Assembly: GCF_000312305.1 (NCBI RefSeq)
Contig: NZ_HE999450.1
Coordinates: forward strand, 57,983 to 107,027
Direction: 5' to 3'
Source of the DNA: Prevotella conceptionensis 9403948
Lineage (GTDB): Bacteria > Bacteroidota > Bacteroidia > Bacteroidales > Bacteroidaceae
DNA: 49,045 nt
The position numbers and the translations under genes were made by a program. Below are positions 17,888-26,568 of the stretch, piece by piece. Under the pieces are notes generated by a model, which saw only the letters and a program-made list of their open reading frames with translations, made no database searches and was not told the DNA's origin. How positions within the stretch are numbered: the stretch's first letter is position 1; each line of letters opens with the position of its first letter.

Positions 17888-19783
17888 CTAGAATTTCTGT
17901 TCGTTTTGATAAACCTTTTCGATGTAATTAACGAAGGCCTGATTGCATGGTCGCATGCCTCCTGGGGTGGGGTAGTTGCCCGTAAAGTACCAATCGCCCT
18001 TGTGTTGGGGTATGGCCTCGTGCAGTCCTTCGATAGATTGGAACACCAACTCGATGGGCGTCTTCACGCCTTTGGGGCGTAGCATCTGCACAATCTTGCG
18101 GTTAATCTCGTCTACCGTAACGGCCTTGTATATTTGTCGCACGCAGTTGTCCATCTCTTCCACGGGCTTTTTCAGCTCACGTCGGCAGTTGTCGTAGGTT
18201 TGCTTGATAAGCGCGTGCATATTCTTCTCTTTGAGCAATTCGATGGCGGCTCGGAAAACGCAGAACTCTTCCAAGCGCGGCATGTCGATGCCGTAATAGT
18301 CGGGATAGCGTATCTGGGGTGCGCTACTTACCACGATTATCTTCTTGGGATGCAGCCTGTCGAGAATGCGAAGGATGCTTTTTTGTAGCGTTGTTCCGCG
18401 CACGATGCTGTCGTCGATAATCACCAAGTTGTCTTTTCCTGCGCGAATACTCTCGTAAGTAACGTCGTACACGTGCGAGGCCAAGTCGTTGCGCGAGTTT
18501 CCTTCGGCGATGAAGGTGCGTAGCTTGATGTCTTTCCACGCCACCTTGTCCAGCCTTACGGTGTTGCTAAGTATCTCTTCTAGTTCTTCGGCCGTGGGTG
18601 CATGGTCTAATGCCTGAATCTGAGCCACATGTTGTTGGCGCATGTAGCGTTTAAATCCAGCTACCAAGCCATAGAATGCCACCTCGGCCGTGTTGGGGAT
18701 GTACGACAAGACGGTGTTCTTCGTGTCGTAGTCGATGGCGCGAAGAATGGGATTTGTTAGTTGTTCGCCCAGTTTTTTGCGCTCCTTATATATGCTGGCG
18801 TCCGATCCGCGACTGAAATAAATCCTTTCGAACGAGCAAGAACTGTCGGCTTTCTGCTCCATGATGCGCTCGATGCGACAGTCGCCGTCGCGTTTTACGA
18901 TAAGCGCAGTGCCGGGTTCCAGCTCTTTCACGTCGTCGCACTCAATGGCGAAGGTGGTTTGCAGCACAGGTCTTTCGCTAGCTACAACGGCAACTTCGTC
19001 GTTCTTATAGTAAAAAGCGGGCCTAATGCCCCACGGGTCGCGCATCGAAAACATCTCGCCACTGCCCGTAACGCCGCATACCACGTAGCCTCCATCAAAG
19101 TGGGGCATGGTAGTTCGCAGCACGTTGGCCACGTTTACGTTGTCTTCGATGTATTGGGTAATGTCGGTGTCGGTAAGTCCTAGTGCTTGTGCCGCCACAA
19201 AGTTACGCTCCACTTCGCGGTCTAGTCGGTGCCCCATCAGCTCGAGCATGATGTAGCTGTCGCTGTAAATGCGTGGGCATTGCCCTTGGCGGGTTAGGCG
19301 TTCGAATATCTCGTCGATGTTGGTCATGTTGAAGTTTCCGCACAGGCTTAGGTTTTTAGCGCGCCAGTTGTTGCGGCGAAGAAAAGGATGCACGTACGAA
19401 AGGCCGCTCTTACCCGTGGTGGAATAGCGCAGGTGCCCCATGTATAGTTCGCCAGCAAAGGGCAATGTGCGTTCGGCGTAGCGTGCATCGGCAAGGTGTT
19501 CGGCCGTTTCTTTGGCGAACCCCTTTTGCACCGTCGAGAATATTTCGGTGATGGCATTGCTGCCTTCGGCACGTTCGCGGAACATGTACTCGTGTCCGGG
19601 TGTGGTTTTCAGCTTAACGCACGACATGCCCGCAGCCTCTTGTCCGCGGTTGTGCTGTTTCTCCATCAGCAGGTAAAGCTTGTTAAGCCCATACATCCAC
19701 GTGCCGTATTTCTGCTGGTAATATTGCAGCGGTTTAAGTAACCTTATCATGGCCACACCGCATTCATGTTTTAATGGTTCCAT
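17888..19783 (-). CDS. Amidophosphoribosyltransferase-like protein (class II GATase + PRTase)
   Basis: 631 residues from the ATG at 19783. That start leaves a 7-residue propeptide before C8 of HECGVA, the expected N-terminal nucleophile of class II glutamine amidotransferases. Other glutaminase motifs are NRGQEAAGM (45-53), GHLRYSTTG (116-124) and CGNFN (148-152). The phosphoribosyltransferase domain carries the PRPP loop VIIDDSIVRGTT (454-465). Classical PurF is about 470-500 residues; this longer form sits with carAB in Bacteroidales. The activity is probably PRPP plus glutamine to phosphoribosylamine for purine synthesis, but a different amidotransferase role cannot be excluded. The longer open frame (to 19846) runs into the upstream terminator hairpin and is rejected. 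Confidence 0.9.
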   Translation of the reverse strand: MEPLKHECGVAMIRLLKPLQYYQQKYGTWMYGLNKLYLLMEKQHNRGQEAAGMSCVKLKTTPGHEYMFRERAEGSNAITEIFSTVQKGFAKETAEHLADARYAERTLPFAGELYMGHLRYSTTGKSGLSYVHPFLRRNNWRAKNLSLCGNFNMTNIDEIFERLTRQGQCPRIYSDSYIMLELMGHRLDREVERNFVAAQALGLTDTDITQYIEDNVNVANVLRTTMPHFDGGYVVCGVTGSGEMFSMRDPWGIRPAFYYKNDEVAVVASERPVLQTTFAIECDDVKELEPGTALIVKRDGDCRIERIMEQKADSSCSFERIYFSRGSDASIYKERKKLGEQLTNPILRAIDYDTKNTVLSYIPNTAEVAFYGLVAGFKRYMRQQHVAQIQALDHAPTAEELEEILSNTVRLDKVAWKDIKLRTFIAEGNSRNDLASHVYDVTYESIRAGKDNLVIIDDSIVRGTTLQKSILRILDRLHPKKIIVVSSAPQIRYPDYYGIDMPRLEEFCVFRAAIELLKEKNMHALIKQTYDNCRRELKKPVEEMDNCVRQIYKAVTVDEINRKIVQMLRPKGVKTPIELVFQSIEGLHEAIPQHKGDWYFTGNYPTPGGMRPCNQAFVNYIEKVYQNEQKF

Positions 19784-19817
19784 CAAATCTTGTTCTTTTT
19801 GCCTGAGGTTTAAACAA

Positions 19818-19847
19818 GTTGAGGGATGTTGGCAAACATCCCTCAAC
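19818..19847 (-). terminator. Intrinsic terminator of the polysaccharide export gene
   Basis: A perfect 13-bp stem (GTTGAGGGATGTT at 19818-19830 with AACATCCCTCAAC at 19835-19847) has a 4-nt loop. It lies 12 bases after the stop of the gene at 19860 and 35 bases before the next start. It separates that gene from the car operon. Confidence 0.8.
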
Positions 19848-19859
19848 GGCTTATTGTTG

Positions 19860-20654
19860 TTATCTCACAAGGTTCACTATCAAAGAGCTGAGCGACAACA
19901 CGCTGCTTATCACCGAGAACCAGATGGTTGTAGAGGTGCTTGTCTTAGAGTTGGCAGCCTTCGCCTTGTTCGGCTCTACGTATATAACGTCGTTTTGTTG
20001 CAGATAATAGTAGGGCGAGTTGATGAGGTTGGCGTCGCGCAAGTCAATGCGGTGAGCCTCTTTGCGGCCGTCGGGGTTTTCGCGTAACAGCATCACGTTG
20101 TCGCGACGTCCGTAGATAGACAAGTCGCCCGCCTGAGCCAAAGCTTCAACGATGCTCATCTTTTCGCTCGTAACAGGTATTACGGTGGGTTTGTTCACTT
20201 CGCCCAGAACCGTTACTTGGTAACTAGCCATGCGAACCGTAACGATGGGGTTTTCGCTGGCGGCTAGGTAGCCCGATATCTTGCTCTTAATAAGGTCTTG
20301 GCATTCGTTCTTGTTCAGTCCGCCCACGTGCACTTTACCAATTACGGGGAAATCGATGTCGCCGTTGTTGTCTACCAAGTAGGTTTGAAGGTTGGACCCT
20401 TGTGCCAACTGTCCCTTTGTGCCAACACTGTTGCCCACCGTTAAGTTAAACGGCGCAGCTGCTGCTGGGTCTGTCGTAACCACCGTGATGGATAGCTGGT
20501 CTTTGGGCATAATCTTGGCTTCGTAAAGGCCCTTCGACGGCTCTAAACTAGTGTTATCAATGTTTTGGAAATACACAACATCCTTACTTCCACCACAACT
20601 CCCTAACAATAAAACGAATGTCAATAAGACAACTGAACTAAGAATTTTATTCAT
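19860..20654 (-). CDS. Wza-like polysaccharide biosynthesis/export lipoprotein
   Basis: 264 residues. The lipobox LLLGSC (near 15-20) makes it an outer-membrane lipoprotein candidate. The poly-export domain follows (about 48-140: MPKDQLSITVVTTDPAAAAP; VDNNGDIDFPVIGKVHVGGL), then a SLBB-like domain (YQVTVLGEVNKPTVIPV, about 167-183, with VEALAQAGDLSIYGRRDNVM). A hydrophobic C-terminal segment (IWFSVISSVLSLSSLIVNLV) fits membrane anchoring. Wza-type proteins form the exit channel for capsule or exopolysaccharide. The usual partner genes (Wzc tyrosine kinase, glycosyltransferases) are absent nearby, so it seems to stand alone here. A -7 box is close upstream. Confidence 0.92.
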   Translation of the reverse strand: MNKILSSVVLLTFVLLLGSCGGSKDVVYFQNIDNTSLEPSKGLYEAKIMPKDQLSITVVTTDPAAAAPFNLTVGNSVGTKGQLAQGSNLQTYLVDNNGDIDFPVIGKVHVGGLNKNECQDLIKSKISGYLAASENPIVTVRMASYQVTVLGEVNKPTVIPVTSEKMSIVEALAQAGDLSIYGRRDNVMLLRENPDGRKEAHRIDLRDANLINSPYYYLQQNDVIYVEPNKAKAANSKTSTSTTIWFSVISSVLSLSSLIVNLVR

Positions 20655-20684
20655 ACCAATAATACAATCAATTTATTATGCTTG

Positions 20685-20692
20685 CAAATTTA
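20685..20692 (-). promoter_or_regulatory. -7 promoter box of the polysaccharide export gene
   Basis: The minus strand reads TAAATTTG (TAnnTTTG), 31 bp before the ATG at 20654. The following stretch 20693-20989 has no supported gene; a 63-codon minus-strand ORF at 20720-20911 is not convincing. Confidence 0.6.
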
Positions 20693-20989
20693 CGTTGTTT
20701 TTTCTGATTTCGCAAGTCTTTAACCTATTATTAATGCGAGTTCGAGGTGTAGTCTTGCGCTTTTTGCCCAAGCGGCACTGCCTATGGGTAAATCGAACAG
20801 TATTTTAGAGTTCTCGAACAGCCCTTTCAATGTTCCCTTTCTTTTAACAAAGTAGGGCGGGATATGTGGGAAACAGCTGTTAAGATAGTCGCCTCCCCAC
20901 TTGTGTAGCAAGGCTTTTTGTGCAATCGGTTGCCTTAAATTTTTGTCACTTTCCGCATGTTATATAGCATGGTATTGAAAGTCTTTACG

Positions 20990-20997
20990 TATCTTTG
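20990..20997 (+). promoter_or_regulatory. -7 promoter box of a candidate non-coding transcript
   Basis: TATCTTTG is a full match to TAnnTTTG. No coding sequence starts in the next 680 bases, and a terminator occurs at 21338-21370. The -33 region (TATTGAAAG) is weak. Confidence 0.55.
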
Positions 20998-21002
20998 CAG
21001 CC

Positions 21003-21370
21003 GTAAAAGAGAGACAGAGTTAGATAAGGTACAGTATAGCATGGGGCTTAAAGCCCATTTGCATCCACAATACCATAGGTATTAGATTGGCAATAAAAAG
21101 ATTTATTCAAGGATTAGTTACATGGTAAGACGTTGGATATCGGTTGTTCGATAATTGAATACAAGCTTTTCAGTACGTATCGGACGCACAACGTCACTTC
21201 GTCAAGACCGTAGAGAGGGTTAGAGTTAGGCCATTTACAATTAAGAAAAGGAGAGTTGGGAATAGCTTTCAAGTTTCCGCCTATTACCGCGTGATACGGA
21301 TATTGAACGAAGAAATTTTTTATGTTAGTAGAGAGAACCCGGCTGCATGTGTATGTGGCCGGGCTTTTTT
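21003..21370 (+). ncRNA. Candidate structured non-coding RNA, about 370 nt
   Basis: The unit is bounded by a Bacteroidetes -7 box (20990-20997) and a strong intrinsic terminator (21338-21370). It has no ORF longer than about 15 codons preceded by a start (ATGGGGCTTAAAGCCCAT at 21041 and ATGGTAAGACGTTGG at 21122 open only tiny frames). Local hairpins are visible: ATGGGGCTTAAAGCCCAT, and ATACCATAGGTAT. It lacks the signatures of tmRNA, RNase P RNA, 5S rRNA or tRNA. It could be a 6S-type RNA, a Bacteroidales-specific small RNA or a long untranslated leader ended by attenuation. Transcription is inferred, not shown. Confidence 0.45.
21338..21370 (+). terminator. Intrinsic terminator of the candidate ncRNA
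   Basis: CCCGGCTGCAT (21338-21348) pairs with ATGTGGCCGGG (21353-21363, with two G-T pairs) around a GTGT loop, followed by CTTTTTT. Confidence 0.85.
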
Positions 21371-21447
21371 ATGCGCCTATTTTGGGCCGAACAAAATACA
21401 TTTGGTAAAAAAGAAGGCCGCAGAAGGCGTGTATGGGCATTTTTTGT

Positions 21448-21455
21448 TACCTTTG
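21448..21455 (+). promoter_or_regulatory. Possible -7 promoter box upstream of the YfcE-type gene
   Basis: TACCTTTG matches TAnnTTTG. If used, it would give a leader of about 225 nt to the ATG at 21686. The leader contains a G+C-rich hairpin (GCTCGG with CCGAGTGGC, about 21498-21535). No known riboswitch consensus was recognised. Confidence 0.45.
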
Positions 21456-21685
21456 TATGCAGCTCGCCAAGGTTGCCTACATCTTGCCGTAGCCTATGCT
21501 CGGGGTGTGGAATGCCGCCGAGTGGCTTTAAAACCAAGGCGAAAGGGTTGCTTGTTTACCTGATATGATGGCAGTGAACCCTTTAAACGGACCCTTTAAT
21601 CGACTTTTTGAAACGAACATGGTTGCGGCTTGTTGGCTGATGGTGCTACGAACCGAAACCGCCAAATAACTTTAATACACAGAGA

Positions 21686-22231
21686 ATGAAGTATCTATTG
21701 ATTTCAGACATACATGGCTGTTTGCCTGCGTTGGAACGCGCATTGCACTTTTATAAGGAGCAGCACTGCGACATGCTCTGCATCTTGGGCGACATCATTA
21801 ACTATGGTCCACGTAACCAATTGCCAGAAGGACTTAACCCCAAGGGCATTGTGGAGCAACTTAACGCTATGGCCGACGATGTTGTGGCCATTCGCGGCAA
21901 TTGCGATTCGGAGGTAGACCAAATGCTGCTAAACTTCCCCATCATGGCAGATTACCTGCTACTTGTTGATGGCAACAAGCGATTAATGCTTACCCACGGA
22001 CATGTTTATAATAAGGAGAAACGGCCGTTGGGCAAGTGCGATGCCCTATTTTATGGACATACGCACCTTTGGGAACTAACGCGCACACCTCAAGGCGTGG
22101 TGTGCAACCTAGGTTCGATAACCTTTCCCAAAGGCGGAAACCCGCCAACGTTCGCCACTTACGAGGATGGTGTGATAAGTGTTTATCAGACTGACGGCAC
22201 GCTTTTGCAGACAATGAACCTCAACGAGTAG
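21686..22231 (+). CDS. YfcE/MJ0936-family metallophosphoesterase
   Basis: 181 residues, the usual size. This calcineurin-like phosphoesterase family hydrolyses phosphodiesters with two metal ions; the physiological substrate is usually unknown. Metal ligands are all visible: D8 and H10 in ISDIHG, D36 in GDIINYG, N in GNCDSE (about 72), H in THGHVYN (about 110) and the final GHTHLWEL (about 135). The E. coli relative YfcE has the same order. The ATG at 21686 places the first motif correctly. It may be co-transcribed with the DUF6155 gene 96 bases downstream. Confidence 0.92.
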   Translation: MKYLLISDIHGCLPALERALHFYKEQHCDMLCILGDIINYGPRNQLPEGLNPKGIVEQLNAMADDVVAIRGNCDSEVDQMLLNFPIMADYLLLVDGNKRLMLTHGHVYNKEKRPLGKCDALFYGHTHLWELTRTPQGVVCNLGSITFPKGGNPPTFATYEDGVISVYQTDGTLLQTMNLNE

Positions 22232-22327
22232 GGCAGTGGTTCGTAGTAGGCGGGCAGTAACAGGCAAACAAATGTGTAAGCATACGAGAAGAATAAACCC
22301 AACAGCAACAAAAACAACAAGTGATTC

Positions 22328-22834
22328 ATGTCGAAAGCAAAGCTGAAAAAGCATCTATTGGCATTGTCCAAGGAGGAGATTATAAACGTTGTGCTAGATT
22401 TGTATGATGCACGTACTGAGGCGAAAGCGTATTTTGAGTTTTATCTTGCGCCAGATTGCACTGCCGAATTGGAGAAACTTAGGATGCGTATTATGCACGA
22501 ATTTTTTCCTGTTCGTGGCTTATCGGAGAATCCTTCGTTTGCTAAATGCAAGAAGATTGTTACCGATTTCGCCAAGATGCAGGCTTCCCCCGACTGTGTG
22601 GCCGACCTTATGCTGACTGTAACTGAGCAGGGAAACAACTGGGCACTTACGTATGGCTATTGCGAAGGGGCGTATGAAATGGCTTTGGCAAATAGTTTTG
22701 CAAGGGCTATGGACTTTATTTTCCGCAATGGTTTGCTGCTTCATTTCTACGAACGGATAGAAAGAATGCTCGCTAGTGCCGCAAATGGATGGGGAGGCGA
22801 CAGCTTGCGTGATATCTATCAGCAGTATAGATAG
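22328..22834 (+). CDS. DUF6155-type small protein
   Basis: 168 residues, cytoplasmic and helical. The N-terminus MSKAKLKKHLLALSKEEIIN and the following VVLDLYDARTEAKAYFEFYL match my recollection of the DUF6155 family, found mainly in Bacteroidetes and of unknown function. A second helical part (GYCEGAYEMALANSFARAMD, about 118-137) follows. There is no signal peptide and no catalytic motif. Same strand as the YfcE-type gene upstream. A long low-complexity repeat follows the stop. Confidence 0.8.
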   Translation: MSKAKLKKHLLALSKEEIINVVLDLYDARTEAKAYFEFYLAPDCTAELEKLRMRIMHEFFPVRGLSENPSFAKCKKIVTDFAKMQASPDCVADLMLTVTEQGNNWALTYGYCEGAYEMALANSFARAMDFIFRNGLLLHFYERIERMLASAANGWGGDSLRDIYQQYR

Positions 22835-22842
22835 CGTATTTT

Positions 22843-23166
22843 CAGTTGACGAGTAGGCAAGTTGATAAGTTAACAAGTTGACGAGTTGACAAATTAACGG
22901 GTTGACAAGTAAACAAGTAAACAAGTTAACAAGTAAACAAGTAGACAAGTTAACAAGTTAACAAGCTGACGAGTTGACGAGAGGACGGGTTAACAAGTTG
23001 ACGAGTTGACGAGAGGACGGGTTAACAAGTTGACGAGTAACGAGTGAATAAACTTTTAGTAGGTGGGCTTACGAGAAGAGTTGTTGGCTGGTTGAGTGGC
23101 GCAGCCATTTTTTCACCCTTTCACCTTTTCACCTTTTCACCCTTTCACCCTTTCACTTTTTCACCT
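22843..23166. repeat. Composite low-complexity repeat, inverted copy
   Basis: Bases 22,850-23,040 are runs of ACAAGTTAACAAGTTGACGA-type decamers, including a repeated unit with GACGAGAGGACGGGTTAACA. Bases 23,098-23,166 are GCGCAGCCATTTTTTCACCC followed by TTTCACCTTTTCACC runs. The latter is the reverse complement of the GGTGAAA block seen at 8402-8520 and 9425-9475. It directly precedes the TrmH-family gene. Confidence 0.75.
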
Positions 23167-23183
23167 TTAAAATACTCCTTTTC

Positions 23184-23987
23184 ATGTCGATAGAACGACT
23201 TACATCACTCACTCACCCAGGCGTTGAAGTGTTTAGCGCACTAACCGAAACGCAGTTGCGCAATAGACTTCAACCTGATAAGGGTGTGTTCATTGCCGAA
23301 AGTCCTAAGGTTATACGTGTGGCACTTGATGCAGGTTACGAACCGCTGTCGATGCTGTGCGAGGAACGCCACATTGTGGGCGATGCTGCAGACATCATCT
23401 CGCGCTGTGGCGACATACCTATGTACACGGGCGAACGCACGTTGTTGGCCCAGCTAACTGGTTATACGCTAACGCGCGGCGTGTTGTGTGCCATGCGCCG
23501 AAAGCCTGTGGGCAACGTGGCAGAGGTTTGCGCCAATGCCACGAGAGTTTGTGTGATTGACGGCGTTACCGACACAACCAACATCGGGGCCATATTCCGT
23601 TCGGCTGCGGCATTGGGTATTGATGCCGTTGTTTTGGCCCTAAACGCGTGCGACCCGCTTAATCGTCGTGCCGTGCGCGTGTCTATGGGTTCGGTGTTTC
23701 TTGTGCCGTGGACGTGGTCTGAGCAACCTTTGGCCGAACTTTCTGCTATGGGATTCCGTACGGCAGCAATGGCACTGACACACAATTCTATTCCACTAAA
23801 CGATGACCGGTTGAAAACCGAACCGCGTTTGGCCATTGTTATGGGTACGGAGGGCGACGGATTGCCACACCAAGTGATTGCGCAAGCCGATTATGTGGTG
23901 CGTATCCCTATGGCGCATGGCGTAGATTCGCTCAACGTTGCAGCAGCATCGGCCGTGGCCTTTTGGGAATTGCGGGTTGACAAGTAA
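23184..23987 (+). CDS. TrmH/SpoU-family RNA 2'-O-methyltransferase
   Basis: 267 residues. The N-terminal substrate-binding part (FSALTETQLRNRLQPDKGVF, about 14-33, then FIAESPKVI) precedes a SPOUT methyltransferase domain with the three family motifs. Motif 1 is VTDTTNIGAIFRSAAALG (about 129-146). Motif 2 is IVMGTEGDGLP. Motif 3 is IPMAHGVDSLNVAAASAVAF at the C-terminus, which forms the SAM-binding trefoil knot. It methylates a ribose 2'-OH in rRNA or tRNA; the target nucleotide cannot be assigned. Low-complexity sequence surrounds the gene. Confidence 0.92.
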   Translation: MSIERLTSLTHPGVEVFSALTETQLRNRLQPDKGVFIAESPKVIRVALDAGYEPLSMLCEERHIVGDAADIISRCGDIPMYTGERTLLAQLTGYTLTRGVLCAMRRKPVGNVAEVCANATRVCVIDGVTDTTNIGAIFRSAAALGIDAVVLALNACDPLNRRAVRVSMGSVFLVPWTWSEQPLAELSAMGFRTAAMALTHNSIPLNDDRLKTEPRLAIVMGTEGDGLPHQVIAQADYVVRIPMAHGVDSLNVAAASAVAFWELRVDK

Positions 23988-24105
23988 GCAACTTGAATTA
24001 AGTAAACTAATAGATGAAAAAACAATTGACGAATTAACAGGGCAGCAAATAAACAAAAGGCAGCCCTATTAATTCGTCAACTAGTTATGTAAAAGCGTAG
24101 TTCTT

Positions 24106-26436
24106 CTATTCAATCGTCACCTCATCCACGAACAACCAGCCTGGTTTGCCCGTGTGAGGATGCCATGCAGGCATGCTCTTTTCTGACAGCATCTTGATGC
24201 GCACATAGCGAGCGTCTTTCGGCATGGGCAAAAGCACGTTGTCGGTGTCGATGTAGTCGGGCTTGTTTGCAGGCATCGGGTCGGCAGGCAGGTCGTAAAT
24301 GTCCTCAAAGTTCTTGCCGTCGGTACTCACCCAAACGTACAGTCCGCGGTGGGGCATAATCCATTGGGCGGCACTAATCAACGTACGAACACTGATAAGG
24401 CGAATGGGTTTCACCTCGCCAAGGTCCAGTGTGAGGTCTAAATCCTTGCCAACGTAGCCCACCCAGCGACCTGAATTGAAGATAACACTACCTTGTAGAC
24501 CATTAGTAAGTTCGCGAGGCGACAGCCCAGGGTACTTGGCATCGGGCTCAACGTTGTATTTTACCTCGGCCATCGTGGCCTTGCTGATGAGCAAATCTTC
24601 GCTGTTTTCGTTGCTGGTGAAGGTGGGATAAACGGCGATTGTGCGCAACTTGCACGACTTTTTCACAGGAAAGGGCTGCGTATAGCGAAGAGATTTTGCG
24701 GTGGGTGCCGTTCCGTCGAGGGTGTAGTAGATGGTTGCGCCCTTGCGCGCCGTGAGCGTTACGTTCAGGCTACCGGGCTTTTCGGCTGGCGAGAGTGCGA
24801 TGTTAACGTTGAAAAGGTGTCGGCCGTAGCGGTATTTGTTCAAGTTATAGATGTTGAGCAATTGCGGCATGCGGTTGGCAAAGTCGTCGAAGTTCTTCTT
24901 TTCGGGCATAGTCCATTGCACCTCGCTTGCTGCGGCCAAACGTGGCAACGCCATGTACTCCACGTGGGGGAAGTTATCCATGTGCTCAGTCCAGAGGTTT
25001 GCCTGCACGCCGATGATGTGTTTGGCCTCTTCGGCCGTGAGTTTGGGCGATACGGGATTGAAGTCGTAGGTCTTTTCGATGGGTATGAAACCGTTGAAGG
25101 CCAGCGGTTCGTGTTCGCGATCGTTCGTTTGGTAATAGTCTAGATAGAGATGCGACACGGGGCACATGATGGCATCGTGGCCCAAGCGTGCAGCCTCGAT
25201 GCCGCCTTCCATGCCGCGCCACGACAGCACCGTGGCATTGGGAGCTATTCCGCCTTCCAAAATCTCGTCCCAACCACCAACTTTACGTCCGCGAGCGGTA
25301 ATGAAGTTGGCTATGTCGCTCATAAAGTAACTTTGCAAGCGTTCTTCGGCCGTGTGTTTGCCGTCGGCCGTCAGGCCTTTCTCCTTGATGCGAGCCTGGC
25401 AACGCGGACATTTTGCCCAGCTAACCTTCGGGCATTCGTCGCCACCGATGTACACATACTCGGCAGGGAAGATGTCCATCACCTCCGAAAGTACGTCTTT
25501 GGCAAACTGTAAAGTGCGGTCGTTGCCTGCGCACAGCACCTCTTCGGCAATGCCCCACGTGGTACGAACCTTGTAAGGGCCACCCGTACAGCCCAATTCT
25601 GGGTAAGCGGCCAGGGCAGCAACCATGTGTCCGGGCATGTCTATTTCGGGAATAACCATGATATGTCGGTCGGCTGCGTACTTAACAATGGCTCTTGCCT
25701 GTTCTTGGGTATAGAAACCGCCATGCGGTTTGCCATCGAACTTGCTTGCATCGTGGCCAACCATCGTTTCGGGACGCATCGACGAAACCTCGGTCAGCTT
25801 GGGATATTTCTTTATTTCGATGCGCCAACCTTGGTCGTCGGTAAGGTGCATGTGAAAGCGGTTGATGTTGTGTAAGGCTAAGATGTCGATAAACGTCTTC
25901 ACTTCTTCGAAAGAGAAGAAATGACGAGCCACATCGAGCATCGCACCACGATAGCCAAAGCGTGGTTGGTCGGCGATGGTTACGCTGGGAAAGCTAACCC
26001 TTTGCGCACCTGTTTGCGGTATGGCCTTGCGCAAAGTCTGTATGCCGTAGAATGTTCCTGCGGCCGATGCGCCGTTGATGGTAATGCGGTCTTTGGTTAC
26101 TTCTAGGCGATAGGCCTCCTTGTTGTTGTTTTTCAATGTGGCCGAAAGCACAATGAGGTTGCGTCCTTGTGCTGCTGTGGTTAGGGCGGGGCGCACTTTG
26201 GTGGCTGCAAAGAGATATTGCGCCAGCAATTCGGCATCTTTTTGCAGGGCTGTGTTGCCTTTGGGGTAGGCGATACGCGTCTGGGCGTTGAGCGAGAAGG
26301 CACCAGCCGATGTGTTCGTTATTTCTTGTGGAAGTGGCACAACGCGGAAGTTGGCCTTTGTTGTTGGGGTTTGCGCCTGGGCAAAGGTTGTGGTAAGCAG
26401 ACCTAATGCGCCGAGGATAAATTGTTTAAAGTACAT
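24106..26436 (-). CDS. Secreted GH20 beta-N-acetylhexosaminidase
   Basis: 776 residues. Signal peptide at 1-22 (LGLLTTTFAQAQ). The N-terminal GH20b domain (about 30-155) precedes the GH20 catalytic barrel from about 160 (FGYRGAMLDVARHFF; HMHLTDDQGWRIE). The catalytic Asp-Glu pair is D333/E334 in GGDECPK, used in substrate-assisted hydrolysis of terminal GlcNAc/GalNAc. A chitobiase C-terminal-like strand domain follows (ATIYYTLDGTAPTAKSLRYT, about 600), then an F5/8 type C-like carbohydrate-binding domain (about 640-776, SVRTLISAAQWIMPHRGLYV). It is probably periplasmic or outer-surface and acts on host glycans or peptidoglycan-derived sugars. No glycan-uptake (SusC/D) genes adjoin it. Confidence 0.95.
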   Translation of the reverse strand: MYFKQFILGALGLLTTTFAQAQTPTTKANFRVVPLPQEITNTSAGAFSLNAQTRIAYPKGNTALQKDAELLAQYLFAATKVRPALTTAAQGRNLIVLSATLKNNNKEAYRLEVTKDRITINGASAAGTFYGIQTLRKAIPQTGAQRVSFPSVTIADQPRFGYRGAMLDVARHFFSFEEVKTFIDILALHNINRFHMHLTDDQGWRIEIKKYPKLTEVSSMRPETMVGHDASKFDGKPHGGFYTQEQARAIVKYAADRHIMVIPEIDMPGHMVAALAAYPELGCTGGPYKVRTTWGIAEEVLCAGNDRTLQFAKDVLSEVMDIFPAEYVYIGGDECPKVSWAKCPRCQARIKEKGLTADGKHTAEERLQSYFMSDIANFITARGRKVGGWDEILEGGIAPNATVLSWRGMEGGIEAARLGHDAIMCPVSHLYLDYYQTNDREHEPLAFNGFIPIEKTYDFNPVSPKLTAEEAKHIIGVQANLWTEHMDNFPHVEYMALPRLAAASEVQWTMPEKKNFDDFANRMPQLLNIYNLNKYRYGRHLFNVNIALSPAEKPGSLNVTLTARKGATIYYTLDGTAPTAKSLRYTQPFPVKKSCKLRTIAVYPTFTSNENSEDLLISKATMAEVKYNVEPDAKYPGLSPRELTNGLQGSVIFNSGRWVGYVGKDLDLTLDLGEVKPIRLISVRTLISAAQWIMPHRGLYVWVSTDGKNFEDIYDLPADPMPANKPDYIDTDNVLLPMPKDARYVRIKMLSEKSMPAWHPHTGKPGWLFVDEVTIE

Positions 26437-26568
26437 TTTTCTTATTATATTAACAGGTTTGTTTATCGTTTTATGGGTGTGTGCGATGGTTGTTGTGGCG
26501 GAAGAGGGGGTGGGGTAGAATGCGTTTTTTTGATGTGGTGAGGGTGCTTGTTGTAGGGTTGCAGAATG

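Noticed and set aside
19784..19846. 21-residue N-terminal extension of the PurF-like protein
   Set aside because: It would translate part of a terminator hairpin and move the catalytic cysteine far from the N-terminus.
20720..20911. 63-codon minus-strand ORF upstream of the polysaccharide export gene
   Set aside because: No promoter box, no family resemblance and no supporting context; possible but unsupported.
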